Program-made: the position numbers and the translations under genes
Assembly (NCBI GenBank): GCA_004431415.1
Contig: QPMI01000080.1
Coordinates: forward strand, 1-64,000
DNA: 64,000 bases
Reading direction: 5' to 3'
From: Cyanophora paradoxa
Lineage: Eukaryota; Glaucocystophyceae; Cyanophorales; Cyanophoraceae
The notes under the pieces: model-generated
What the model was told of the DNA's origin: nothing
The model's input: only the letters and a program-made list of their open reading frames with translations
Database searches by the model: none
In this document: in pieces, positions 21,605 to 32,398 of the stretch
Layout of the letters: each line of letters starts with the position of its first letter
Numbering within the stretch: position 1 is the stretch's first letter

Positions 21605-21805
21605 GGCCGGCGGGCAAGCGGCGGCGGGAGGCGCCGCCTCCGCCCCCGCCCGAAGAAGAGGAGGAAGAGGCCGAGGTCGAGGCGAGCGCCGTACCCCCCC
21701 TCCTTCTCCTCCCCCCTCCTGATCCCTGAGCAGGACCCGATGGAAGTCGACGATGCGCCGCCCGCGCGGCCCCGCAAGCAGACCCGCGGCAAGGCCCCCG
21801 CGTAG
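16817..21805 (+). CDS. RBR (RING1-IBR-RING2) E3 ubiquitin ligase with four SUMO-interacting-type motifs
   Basis: Exons resolved by frame: 16817-17617, 17679-17778, 17848-17948, 18033-18139, 18214 to about 18283, 18351-18437, 18506-18580, 18659-18715, 18788-18826, 18898-18973, 19028-19089, 19549-19623, 20117-20446, 20518-20748, 20804-20896, 20981-21052, 21132 to about 21700, and a last exon ending at TAG 21803-21805 (roughly 1,030 aa). The N-terminus has SUMO-binding-type motifs at residues 15-24 (VIDLVDDDED), 60-70 (LIDLEDDDED), 131-136 (LIDLDS) and 181-190 (ILDLEDDDEE). RING1 begins ECSLCADSG; the IBR has NYLECPRCHN and GCRTTFCATC; RING2 has ECPRCRKLVLKDEGCNAITC, whose DEGC Cys matches the catalytic Cys of RBR ligases, then CGCHICWYCG. 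A long Ala/Arg/Gln coiled coil follows, then a Pro/Glu-rich acidic region and a basic end. The domain mix resembles RNF216/TRIAD3. Introns at 17779, 18140 and 18716 use GC donors. Confidence 0.88.
19075..19401 (+). repeat. Three tandem 106-108-bp repeats in an RBR intron, each carrying the exon end and 5' splice site
   Basis: Copies begin TCCCACGGCGCCCACGTGCG at 19075, 19181 and 19289. They differ almost only in the length of the terminal C-run (about 20 to 27). The first copy contains the true end of exon 11 (CAC at 19087-19089) and its GTGCGTGAG donor, so the donor is present three times. Confidence 0.92.
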
Positions 21806-22118
21806 CCACATCTAGACGTACGTATAAGGGCCGAAGCTCAAATCGGCTTAGAATTCGAATTTTCACTGGGAATGGACTGCAGTGGGCAGTACATCAGCAG
21901 ATCTTTAGCTAGATGGCAAATCCGGATCCAGATCTGTTGTTGATGTTTTTAGAGATGCTTGATGCTTGTTGTGCGAACCCTTCACCATCACCACATGTAC
22001 ATTGGATGCCTAGAGTTGCACGCGGATGTGCTTCAATCTGAACATAATCGGAACAGGCTCGAATCTCATTAAGCATCGCACAAGCCACCCACGGCTATAG
22101 CTATCCGCCACCTACAGC
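21806..22118. other. Convergent intergenic gap
   Basis: AT-richer 3' flanks of the RBR gene and the kinase gene. I see no gene here. TCATTAAGCATCGC near 22,070 may belong to the minus-strand 3' end. Confidence 0.6.
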
Positions 22119-23401
22119 CTACAGGAAGGGGCCCGGGGGCGCCGCGCCGGCCGCCTCGGCCGCCGCCTCCGCCTCGTCCGCCTCCGCCGCGTGCTTCCTC
22201 ACTGACTCTGCGAACTCCGCTATGCTCCGCGTGTAGAGTCCCGAGACCTGCGAACGAAGTTGAGGGGGGAGGAGCCGGGGAGGGGTACGGGTGCGGGACG
22301 GGACGGGACGGGACCTGCGGGTCCTTCTGGTAGTCGACGTTGCCGTTGAGGACGAGGACGGGGAGTTTGCGGCCGGCCGCCTCGGCCTCGGCGTGCCAGA
22401 CAAGCGGGTGCGTCCCGTTGTCCCCCGGCAGGATCGAGACGGGTACCGGGTTCGGCAGCTCAGAGTGGAGGGAGGAGGGGCGGCCGGAGGAGGCGACGGC
22501 GCGGGCGACGGGGGACGGGTGGGCGGAGGCGGGGGCGGGGGAGGGGGCGGGGGTGAGGGGTACGTTGGGCGACCGGTTCTCGTCGGTTGGGGGTATGACG
22601 GCGTCGCGGTGGTTGAGCCAGCGCTCGTGCCGCTCGTGGAGGGACTGGAGGTAGGAGAGGGGTACGGTGGATTCCTCGCGCCGGTTGCGGGCGCAGAGGC
22701 GCGCGTACGCAACCTCGGGGCGCGTCCAGAGGTACACGAATCCGTAGATGCGCGGCGGGAATCGCGCGTGCATGAAGTCGAATTGATCCGCGTACAGCGC
22801 CCACTCCGCCGGGACGAAAAGGCCCGAGGCGCGGGCGTTGGTGGCGAAGATGTAACTGCGGGTGGCGGCATTGTTGGCTCCAGCTTCGGCGACAGCTGCG
22901 GGCGTCCCGGGGGCCCGCGCGGGCAGCGGACCGGTCGGAGTAGATGCAGCGCTCGTGTATCCTGATAGGCAGCGACGTCGCACGCAAGTCGGCGCCGCTC
23001 GCCCGCATCAGCATCCGCTCCTCCTCTGCGAGCGCCGCCGCCGTGAGCAGCGAAGCGGGACGGGGCGCACGCGGGCACGCGGGGCCTCACCGAGGTTGGA
23101 AACCTGCTTGACGCGCGAGTAGAAGGCGAACATCTGGAAGGAGTAGGCCCAGCGGGACGGGTCCTTGTAGAAGAGCTCGAGCAGGTTCTGCCCGTTCAAG
23201 TCCGTCCACGCCTCGATCGGCTCCGGCACCGATTCGATCGGAATTGGGCAGCGCTCGGCGAGGAAGCGCAGGAACGTCGACTGCGGCGGGGGCGGCTGCG
23301 GTTGGAAGGCCGCGCGGCGCGACGAGGCCGGGCTCCGGCTGCGGGCCACGCGGGCGTACCTTTCCCGCCCCTATGTTGCCTTCGATGGATATGCCCGCCA
23401 T
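22119..23401 (-). CDS. Deoxynucleoside kinase (dCK/dGK/TK2 family), about 5-6 exons
   Basis: Exon 1 (23401-23360) encodes MAGISIEGNIGAGK, and exon 2 (23280-23091) starts STFLRFLAERCP, so the P-loop GNIGAGKS is split by an intron. Exon 2 continues with PEPIEAW, LLELFYKDPSRWAYSFQMFAF, the conserved family block for substrate and dimer contacts. Exon 3 (23025-22932) has IHERCIYSDR, the E-R-S/C region, and exon 4 (from 22855) has YIFATNARASGLF, EWALYADQFDF, YLWTRPEVAYARLCARNRREE (the LID arginines) and LHERHERWL. The C-terminal exons give LPVLVLNGNVDY and finish with an Ala/Glu-rich tail at 22119. The enzyme phosphorylates deoxynucleosides to monophosphates in nucleotide salvage. Which base it prefers cannot be read here. 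Splice sites after exon 4 are approximate. Confidence 0.87.
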
Positions 23402-23619
23402 CGCGCCTCGCAGTGCAGCTGCAGGCCCGCGGGAGCGCGGGGACGGGATCAGTCAAAGTGGGACGCTCGGAGAACGCCGCGAGCGGCGACGACTAGCTCT
23501 AGAGTTGTCCGAGTGTCATCGGAGCGACGGGCGAACGCCGCGGCGGCCGGCGGCCCGCACCTGCTGCTCGTGCCAGTCTCATACCCGTCTGCGGTCTGCA
23601 CCCCCGTTCGGAAAAAAGT

Positions 23620-25419
23620 TTGATGGCTCGGGCGGCGTTCAGCGTGGGCCTCCCGGCCTCGGCCGGCACCAGCGCGGTGCAGAGGGTGGCCGCTACAGCT
23701 TTGTCTACCTGCGCACCGCACCGCGCCGCCGTGCACGCGGCCCTCGCGAGGCGGCAGGCGGACCGAGACCAGCAGCGCCGCTGGCTGACCACCGGCGCGT
23801 TCTTCGGGGTCGTTCGGACGCTCCGCGGCCGGCGCGCTGGCTCGCCGCACGCCAGATCCGTAACAATCTCGCTGACGGTCTCGGCCTCGGCGGCGGCGGA
23901 TGCGGGCCCCAGCAAGCTCTGGAACGGTGCGCGGCACATTCTTGAGCGGCTCCGTCGCGCTCCGGCGTGGCCCGAACGCGCGCGCGCGCCCCGCGCGCAG
24001 TCCGTGTGCTGGAAGAGTTCATGCGCGAGATCGGGGGCGTGGAGCCGCCGGCGCGGCTCCGCGCGCTCCTTGCGTACCTCCACGAAGTGGCGGGGGACGA
24101 GCCGCTCGACGCCTCGAAGCCCCCCGCGGGCCTCCACCCGCTCCTCATCCCCCTCAGCATGGAGAAGGGCGGCGCCGGCGTGAAGGGCCTGCTGCGGTAC
24201 CCCACCCCGCCCGAGGACATGCCGATGCCCGTCGTTCGCATGGACCTCACCCGCGGCAAGGGCCTCACCCGTGCGCGCTTACCCGATCGCCCCCCGCCGT
24301 CCCCGCCCCCGCCTAACCGCGCGCGGCCCGCCCACCCGCCCGCGCGCCCTCAGTCCTCGCCGCATCCCCGGAGGAATTGATCCACAGAGAGCTCGCCACC
24401 CGCGACTCCAAGGGGGTACGCCTGCCAAACCCGGTCGCCCTGTACCCCCTCCCCCTCCCTGAGCCCCTCCCAGGAGGCCCTGCCGGAGGGCGTCATGGCG
24501 GAGCTCGCGGCGGACGGGGGTACCCCCATCTACGAGGCGGGACGGCTCGCGTCCCTCAAGCTGCCCCTCAAGGTATACCTGCTGACCAAGGTCCGCGGCC
24601 CCGGCGCCCGTCGAAAACGCCGTACCCGTAGCCAACGTCTGATCTATTTTTAGGTCGGCGGCTTCCCGGAGCTGTACGAGGAGTTGGTGGCGTCGCACAT
24701 GGCGAGGGGGGACCTCGATTCCGCCCTCGTCACGGCGCGTACCCCGTCCAGGGGGTACGGTGCAGCCGTCTGAGGGAGTGCGCAGGTCGACCGGCTTGTG
24801 GGGCGCTTCAAGGGCTGGGCCCACCCCCTCGCGTACCGCGCTCGCCTCATGAAGGAGGTGGGCGGCGCACCTCCACTGCCCGTACCCCCCTACTCTCCGA
24901 AACTGAGTACCCCCGGCAGCTCGGCCGCGAGCCGGAGGCGCGTGACTCGGCGCGGGCCGCCCTCATGCTCCCCCTCTGGACCCTCGGTACCCCCCCTCCC
25001 TCCAACCTCCCCCTCCCCTTCTCTATCCCGCTCTAGATCTTCCTGAACCCGGGGGTACAGGCTCGGAATCCTTCGAGGAGCTCGCAACAATGGCGGGATG
25101 GAAGGAGGTGCACGGTACCCGTCCCCCTACCCGCCCTCGATCTAATGTACCCCCGGCCCTCAGGTGAGCTCGGCGCCCTTCCGGCGGCTCGTCGAGAACA
25201 AGGAGAAGCCCCCGCTCGACCGCGCGGCGCACCTCATGGTACCCCCCACACACCTCGAACTCCATCCCTCGAACCCCCTTCCCACCCCTAATCTATTTCT
25301 AGGACGCGACGTTCGCGGAGGGGGCGGACTGGGACGCGAGCCGCGCTGGGCTCGTCGAGCTGTACAAGGAGGGCGAGCTCGAGCCCCTCGTCAAGTTCGT
25401 CGGGTACCCCCTCTCCTAG
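23620..25419 (+). CDS. Unrecognised conserved-looking protein, at least 9 exons, possible organelle targeting
   Basis: Exons: 23620-23926, 24001-24270, 24354-24415, from 24474, from 24655, from 24787, from about 24919, from about 25055, from 25165, and a last exon ending at TAG 25417-25419. Frame continuity holds across the best introns. The N-terminus (MMARAAFSVGLPASAGTSAVQRV...) is rich in Ala, Arg and Ser and poor in acids, as in transit peptides. Landmarks are VRVLEEFMREIGG, LRALLAYLHEVAGDEPLD, MEKGGAGVKGLLRYPTPPED, PELYEELVASHMARGDLDSA, RFKGWAHPLAYRARLMKELG, RDSARAALMLPLWTLGSESF, EELATMAGWKE and RLVENKEKPPLDRAAHLM. The helix-rich central part looks TPR-like. I do not recognise the family. 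It shares a 218-bp gap with the divergent kinase gene. Confidence 0.7.
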
Positions 25420-26048
25420 CCGCGCAGCTGTTTGTGGCTCGCTGTCTTCGAAATTTAAAATTAGGATTTAAAGAACCGTGATCATCAGCATCCGATGATC
25501 TACATGGCATCATCGACTCGGCGAGTCATGATGTGCGAGTCATGATGCCATGATCATGATCTCCTAGGCTACGTGTCATGACGCAATGATGTGGCCCACT
25601 AGGCTAGGTCCTAGCTTAGTGGTGCATGATCACTCGGCGACTCGGCGACCTGATCCTGCATATGATCATGCCATATGCATGCATATGCATGCAATATTGC
25701 AATATCTCCAGAAAGCTCACCGTGGCACCGTATGCGTCACGCCGTGGCACGAGTCAGCAGCTTCCAAGCTGCATCCGATTACCCGCCCAGCCGGACCGAT
25801 GATATCGATGGTTCCAAGTTCTTGATGCCGCGTGCTACGCCCTTGACGCCGGGGCCCCGGGCCACCGGGAGGCCTCTAGCTTCGGCCTGGAACTCACTGA
25901 GACTCAGCATTCCAGGCCCAGGCCGGGACCCACTGGGCCAGGGACGCGTACGAAAGAAGGGCGAGCTAAGGGGCGAGGTCACTGGGTCTAGCTTGAATTT
26001 TCTACCTTTGATAAATTAGCTGCAGCCTAGCCTATCAGCTACGAACTA
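25420..26048. other. Intergenic, dense short palindromes
   Basis: Positions 25,480-25,700 are made of CATGATCATG, GCATATGCATGC and GATCATGATC blocks; no gene is supported. The left part is the 3' flank of the unrecognised plus-strand gene. Confidence 0.6.
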
Positions 26049-27129
26049 TAAACTGACTGACTGGCTACCGGTCCTAGTCGCCGCAGGCGCCGCCCCGCGC
26101 CGCCTGAGGCCTGACGCCGGGGTACCGGTGCCAGGAGGGGCCGCGGCGCCCGCGGCGGCGGCCTCGGCGGCGGCGGCGGCACGGGCCGCGTCCGCCCCGT
26201 AGGGGGGCCGCGCCAGCCGATACCTTCGAAGATGAAACCCGTCAGCGAAGATCAGATGGGGAGGGGGGGGGAGGAAGGGGGGGTACCGGGAGACGAAGCC
26301 CTCGGTGAAGTACCCCAGGATGGGAAAGGTCGGGGGCGGGGACCAGGGCGCGCCCCCGCTCTCGCAGTCCGCCACGCTCTGCAGAAGACAAATTCAAGAA
26401 GGCCCCAGGTTGGGGGGGGGAGAGCTTAAGGGGGGTACGCGGACCTTGAAATGGAGGGCGGTGGGTACGGCGAGCAGGTGCTCCAGATCCTCTCCGACCC
26501 CGCTGGCGGAGTCCAGGGGCCGGCGCGTCAGGCCGGGCGGGGGCAGGGACGCAGGCGGGGGCGGCGTGGGGGGCGGCGTGGGGCCTTAGGCGGCCGGCGC
26601 GGCGTACGCATCCTACCCCTCCTCGCTTTGCCCCTCCCCCTTCCCCTCCCGCGCACCTGTACACCAGCTCGTGGTCCCAGATCAGGCAGACCTGTACCCC
26701 CGTCAGTATTTCAGAGGGGGGAAGAAGTGGTGGTGGGGGGTAGGTCGCGCCTCGGCGCCGGCGCCGGAGGCGAGGAGGAGCTCCGGTTGCGAGTAGATCC
26801 CCGCGTACCCTGCCCGGGTCCCCCCCGTCTTTCGGGGGGGGGGGTACAAGAGGAACGGAGGGGAAGGGGGGTACCGAGGTTGAAGGAGAGGCGCCCGGCG
26901 CGGTCGTGCTGCGCCCCGAAGACGGCGAGCGCCTGCGGGAGGGGTACGTGTGCCGCGGTCGGCGTCTGCCGCAGGCGCAACGAAGGGACGACGCTACGAA
27001 GGGAGCCGGGGGGGGGGGGGGGGGGAGGGTTACCTGGATAGGGATGCCCGCGAGGCCGACCTGCGCCGGGGGGGGGGGGGGGGGGGGGCCGACCTCAGAA
27101 CCAGCACACGCTTTAGCTCCATGGATCAT
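26049..27129 (-). CDS. Unrecognised protein, or C-terminal part of the upstream F-box/LRR gene
   Basis: Minus-strand exons in frame order: MIHGAKACAGSE (27129), VGLAGIPIQ, TPTAAHVPLPQALAVFGAQ...DRAGRLSFNLG (about 26985-26880), IYSQPELLLASGAGAEAR, VQVCLIWDHELVYR, DSASGVGEDLEHLLAVPTAL, CESGGAPWSPPPTFPILGYF, FHLRRYRLARPPYGADAAR, and an Ala/Gly-rich end stopping at 26049. Long G-runs (C on the coding strand) fill the introns at 27,010 and 27,070. The fold is not recognised. The ATG at 27129 could be internal, in which case this is the end of the F-box/LRR gene. Confidence 0.5.
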
Positions 27130-27249
27130 GTGAGGTTGGTTGCTCAGAGGTGCTGGCGGGGCGGGGCGGGGCGGGGCGGGGCGGATAATTTGAAGAATTC
27201 TTTGGACGGGGCGGAGGTGTTCGTAGGCGGCCCGCGAAATCGATTATTT

Positions 27250-30200
27250 ATATGAGGTTGCTCAGGCGCCGGCGGGGCGCCGGGCGAGGCGGGGCGGGGC
27301 GGGGGGTGGGACCTCGAGGAGGGCCGGGTGGTCGTACGCGGCCCGCGTCAGGAGCGCCAGCGGCGCACCGTCCGACGCGCTGCGGTGCGATCGCCGGGGG
27401 CGCGGCTCAGGCCCGGGCTCATGCGCAGGATCAGAAGAGCCTAAGATTAGAAAATCTAGAGCATTAGCTCAAGGTCCGATCAAGGCGAGGCGGCGGGTTT
27501 TAAGGCCCGTGACTTGGAAGATACGACGAAGTTATATATATATAATAAAAGGCTTAAAAGCCTACGATTAGAGAATCTAGGAAGCTTAAGAAGCTTGCGG
27601 ACCTCCAGGAGAGGAAGTGGGCGGCGAGGCGGCGGAGGCGGGGCGCGGCGGGGAGCGCCGCGGCCAGGTCCGCCAGGCACGCCGCCGGCAGCTGCGAGCG
27701 GCCCACGTCTGCGGCGTGGGGCCAGGGCTGAGTGAGGGGCGGGCGGGGCGGGCGAGAGGGGCGGGGCGGGGAGGGGGCTCGGGGTTAGAAGGCGTGCGGC
27801 AACGCCTCGCCTCGCCTCGCCTCATCGCGCCTCATCGCGCTTCGTGTTCGTACCTATGGAGAGGAGGTGGGGGGCGAGGGCGGCGAGGGCGGCGGGGAGC
27901 GGGTGGGGCCCGCCCTGCGCCCCCGGCCCCGCCCCGACCCCGTCAGATCACATCAATCTGGACAGCAAACAGCTTGGCGCCAAGCGGCTAGCGCTCGCCT
28001 GCGGACGGCGACGCTCTATGGTTCTAGGTTCTAGGTTCTAGGTTGATGACATTGAATTCTGGGCTCGTAAGGCTCTCCAAGGCATGTTATCTCTAAGGCC
28101 CTCCCCATCTCCAGCGCCGCAGGCTCGCCTGCGCCCCCGGCCCGAAGCCGGAGCCGAAACCGTAGTCGCGGACGGCGACGCTCTCCAGCCGCCCGCAGCT
28201 GCGGGGGGCCCGGGCTCAGCTCGGCGCAGGCTCGAGCCTGGCGGAGACGGGGGGCTCGGGGGCTCAGGGGCTCGCCTCGGGCTCGGACCGGGCTCGGCTT
28301 AGTTAAGATAATTATAAGGGAGGGCGGGAGGGGAGGGGAGGGGCCGGGCTCGCCCCGCGAGGGCGCCGCGGAGGGCGGCGGCGGCGGGCGGGGAGAGCTC
28401 GTGCCGGAGGGCGGGCCCCACGCCCCGCGACCCGAAGACCGGGCCCGAGAGCTGCGCGGATCAGGATCAGGTGAGCGCGGAGGTCGGGTCAGGTGAGGTC
28501 AGGCACGGCCGGGGCCCGAGACTTCAGTTTAGTTTAGATGTTCGAGCGGCGATGTTTTAGTTTAGATGATGTTTAGTTTAGTTCAGTTTAGTTTAGTTTA
28601 GTTAGGGCGGCGGCGGCGATGTTCGAGCCCTCGCACGCACGCACCCCGAGGCGGGTGAGGGAGGGTCTAGTTTGTTAGTCTAGATCTGGCATTAACACGA
28701 GTGGAGGCTAGTGCGGTATGTTCGTGGAGCACTGGACGCTTGATCGCTCGAGCTCGCACCTCGAGGCGGATGAGGGACGGGCCGGAGGCGCCGACGGCGG
28801 CGAAGGCGGCCCGCAGGGCGCGCTCGCGCGCCACCGGGCCGGGCGTCTCCACGCACGCGCAGTCCCCCAGCTCCAGCTCCTGCGCGCCGCCCCGAGCACG
28901 AGTCAGCCACGGAGCAGATCTATCCGAGGCAGCCAGGAAGATAGCAGATAGATGGGCGGATAGGAGACGGCGCTCTGCAAGGCTGTACTGCGTGCGCCAG
29001 GAAAGCGGATCTAATCCTTCGCTTCTACCGGTAATCGCGTTTCCTCCTCCTCTAGTCCGATCCGATCCCCAAGCTAGTTTATAATTCGATCCCCCCCTTC
29101 CTCTCCAGCCCGGCGCACCTGGAATGCGGCGTTGCGGGCGATGCCGGCGGCGACCGCCAGGAAGTCCTCCGCGTACGCGTACTCCTGTAAACGGCCCCCG
29201 CCTCAGACCGGCCGGCTCGGACCGGCCAGCTAGGGGCGCCCCAGCCCTCCAGGCGAAGGGGCGCTTGGGCGCTAGGGGGTCCCTTAGTCTCTAAGCTCTC
29301 AGACCCCTCTAGGGGCGGGGCGGGGCGCACGCCGAGGCCGAGGTGGAGGGACGCGATGCGCGCCCGCGCCAGCGCCTCTCCCAGCGTCCTGCGGGGGGGG
29401 GGGGGGGGGGGGGGGGGGGAGATCGAGTCGGGGGAGGGGGGGGGGGGGGGGGGGGGCGAGCTCGAATTGTTTGTCTAGGTTTGACTGGAAGGGACCGGGG
29501 GCACCTCGCGGCGCTGGAGATGGGGAGGTGCGCGCGCAGCGCCACCCGGTCGAAGCTCCGCCCCGCCGCGCTGCCGCCCACCTCGCTCAGATCTAGAGGC
29601 GGGGCGGTGCGGGGGATTCGGGGGCGAGCGGTCCCGGGGGGGGCGTCCCCGTGCATTCGAAGCTAGAACCGTGCAGGCAGCTAGTTTTAGAGCCGGGCGG
29701 GCCGGCGGGGCGGGGGCGAGGGCCGGGTCGTCGGGCGCGCCTGGCGTCGCGGAGGCGAGGGCCGGCCTAGCTTTAGCTGAGTAGCTCCCTCTACCCTCTA
29801 CCCCCCGGGGGGGGGGGGGGGCCTTGGGCGCACCTGGCTTCGAGGAGGGCCTCCGCGATGTCCCGCATCCCGTCCGACCCGAACCCTGCCCGAGGCACCT
29901 CAGAGGCCGCAGGGGGCCGCAAGGGGCCGAAGCGGCTTCTCTCGAAACTCCTCGGCGATTGCGCCCAGGATGCGTTCTATCCGTTCTCCTCATACGTTCT
30001 ATCTTAAGCTATCTCGCGCACCGGTTTTATCTTACGCTTAAGCATAAGCTTCTCCTATCTTGAGCTTAATCTTAAGCTTAAGCTATCTTAAGCTATCTTC
30101 GGGGCGCACCGGTGAAGGAGAGGTCGAAGGAGCGGAGGGCGGGGCAGGGCCGCAGCGCCCCCGCCGCGAACATGCACACCCCCACGTCCCCCAGGTTGTT

Positions 30201-32231
30201 GTACCCCAGGTCCTGTCCGGGGGGGGGGGGGCGCGGGAGAGTGAGTGAGGCGGGACAGACGCGCGAGGGGATGGGCGGGAAGCCATCGACTAGAGAACAC
30301 CCCACAGTCCTCGAGATTAGATCGCCAGGTCCTCTGCCGGGTCTAGATGGGCGAGGGAATGGGCGAGGGGGCGGAGGGGTGTGGCGGGTGTGGCGGAGGC
30401 GCTAGGCGTGCTCCCGTTCGAGAAGCGGCGGCGTCCCCCGTTCGTGGGGCGCAGAAATGCGTTCGTGGGGCGGGGCGGTCGCGCGAGGGGAGGGGCGGGG
30501 CGGGGCGGGGCTAGATCCGGCGGCCCTCTACACCCTACGGCCACCCGCCGAGGTCCAGATCGAAAGAGAGCGGGGACGCACGACGCTGCGGAGGGCGGAG
30601 TAGGGCCCCAGGCTCAGGTGGTGCAGGATCCCCAGCGGCAGCACCTGCCGACCCCGCGGCGTCTTAGAGGGGGTACGCTGTTGTTGTTTAGGGGTACGGC
30701 GCACGTCGTGGCGGAAGGCGCCGCAGAGGTCGAGGGTCTGGAGGTCGGGGGGGTACCAGGGCGCGGGCTGGCGGGAAGGGGGGGAGGGGTGAGCGGAGGA
30801 GGATGGAGGTGGAGGAAGGGGGGTACCGGGGCGGCGCCGGGGCCGCCCTCCGGGGCGGCGAGGCGGCGGCGTGAGTCACGCGCGTCGCGGAGGCGTCCCA
30901 CCGCCCTGCAGAAGGGGCACACGAGGCCCCAGAAGACAGCCAGTACCCTGCAAAGGCTCAGAGGCAGCCTAAATATAGAACGGCCGGGGGTACGCGGTCG
31001 CTTACCACAGTCCGCAGGCGGCGTCGAATAGGTAGAGAGCGACAGCGGGGAGTACCCGGAAGGGGGAGCGGCGGAACCTGCACGGAGGGGGTTACACGGT
31101 TCAGGACGGGGGTACGCGACTCGGAGAGGGGTACGCGGGGCTCGCCGGGAGAGGAGGATGGCGGGGGTACGGCGGAAGTGGGTCAGGAACCACTGCGGCC
31201 GAAAGACGGCGGGGGCCTGCGCACGGATGAAGTCAACAAGATATACAATTAGGCCTCGCCCAGACCATAGAAAATGAGGGAGAATACTAGTATAATATCA
31301 CAGGGCGGGGCTGCACAGCTGTCTGGCTCGCCTGGTCCATGATGAGGAGGGCGCGGTCGAGCCTGGCCAGGTCGGAGACGGCGCGGCGGAGCCGCAGGCT
31401 CCGCACCCGCGGGCTCCGCCTCAGCAGCGCCAGCAGGGCCCGCATCGGGACCTGGGCGGGGGGGAGGGGGGGGGGAAAGGAGATCAGGGGTACGTTGGTT
31501 TAGGGGGTGGACATGGTAGGGGGACGCGCGTGCCTGGACGCCGGGCCTTCCCCGCAGCTTGACTCGCTCCGTGTCTGCCAGCCGCCGCCACTCCCGGCAG
31601 ACCTGACGGGCACGAACTCGCATGCGCAGGGGCAGGGCCGGCGGCAGCGGGTTGGGGGCACGGCGGACCGCCGAGAGCTCAAGGGGGCTGGCCCCGCTCA
31701 TCGCCCAGATGGAGCAGAGGAGCTCGTCGGGGAGCGAGCCGATTCCGCCGACGGGAAAGACGGCATCGATGTCGCTGGCCGCCTTCCCCGCGAAGCTCGG
31801 GGAGCGGGGGAGGGCGCAGGAGGAAGAGGACGACAGCGATCGGAGGGCGAGCGCCTGTGTGCGAGCGAGCGCGCGCGGGGGCGTCGGGGGACGGGGCGGG
31901 GACGGGGACGGGGGCCGGGGCTTGCTCTGGGCGCCGACCTGCTTTTGGACGGAGGCGCCGCGCTCGAGGCCCCAGAAGACCGGAGCGCCGGCCGAGTAGA
32001 GCGTCGAGAACACTGCGAGGGACTCGTCAGATCGTCGGATCGCAGTGGCCCAGCCCAGAGGCGGCGAGATCCAGAGCGGCGTGCAGCGGCCTGGGGACCG
32101 CCCAGCCGCTCGCGGCGCTTCGTTCGATGCCCAAGCGGTCATCCACAGCGCCGCGCACCTCGGCGGACGCCGGCGTAGACGAGGAGCGCCAGCGCGGCGG
32201 CGCCGGCGAGGGCTACCGCCAGGAAGAGCAT
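27250..32231 (-). CDS. Membrane-anchored F-box / leucine-rich-repeat protein, many short exons
   Basis: Exon 1 (32231-32159) encodes an N-terminal transmembrane helix, MLFLAVALAGAAALALLVYA. Exon 2 (32012-31939) gives FSTLYSAGAPVFWGLERGAS. The next exons hold an F-box, LPDELLCSIWA...LELSAVR joined to QVCREWRRLAD by an intron. From about 31,450 to 27,300 come short exons with RNI-type leucine-rich repeats, for example DLGYNNLGDVGVCMFAAGAL (near 30,190) followed by RPCPALRSFDLSFTG, YAEDFLAVAAGIARNAAFQ (29,180), ELELGDCACVETPGPVARER (28,850), and ACLADLAAALPAAPRLRRLA (27,660). F-box/LRR proteins select substrates for SCF ubiquitin ligases. An N-terminal membrane anchor is unusual. Introns carry G-runs (up to about 20) and repeats such as TTTAGTTTAG (28,520-28,600) and CTTAAGC (30,000-30,100). 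The C-terminal limit is uncertain. Confidence 0.72.
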
Positions 32232-32398
32232 CCCGGCTTGCTTTCAGCCCGCGCTACATGCGCTCGGGGCCGGGGCTGGGCAGCTGCGAGCTGAGCTGGC
32301 ACCTAAGCGGCGGTATCCCCCCCAAGTGCGCTTTCAGCCCTGAAGCAGAGCCGTGGCAGCGCCGATCACTCGGAGCCTGGACATTCGGCCGAGGGCAA

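Noticed and set aside
23449-24137. Long minus-strand frames opposite the unrecognised plus-strand gene
   Set aside because: Shadows of the plus-strand exons, which have consistent splice sites and protein-like sequence.
26049-27129. Assignment of the unrecognised protein to an acyltransferase (wax-synthase-like) family from DRAGRLSFNLG
   Set aside because: Only one weak motif resembles that family and no HHxxxDG catalytic motif is visible.
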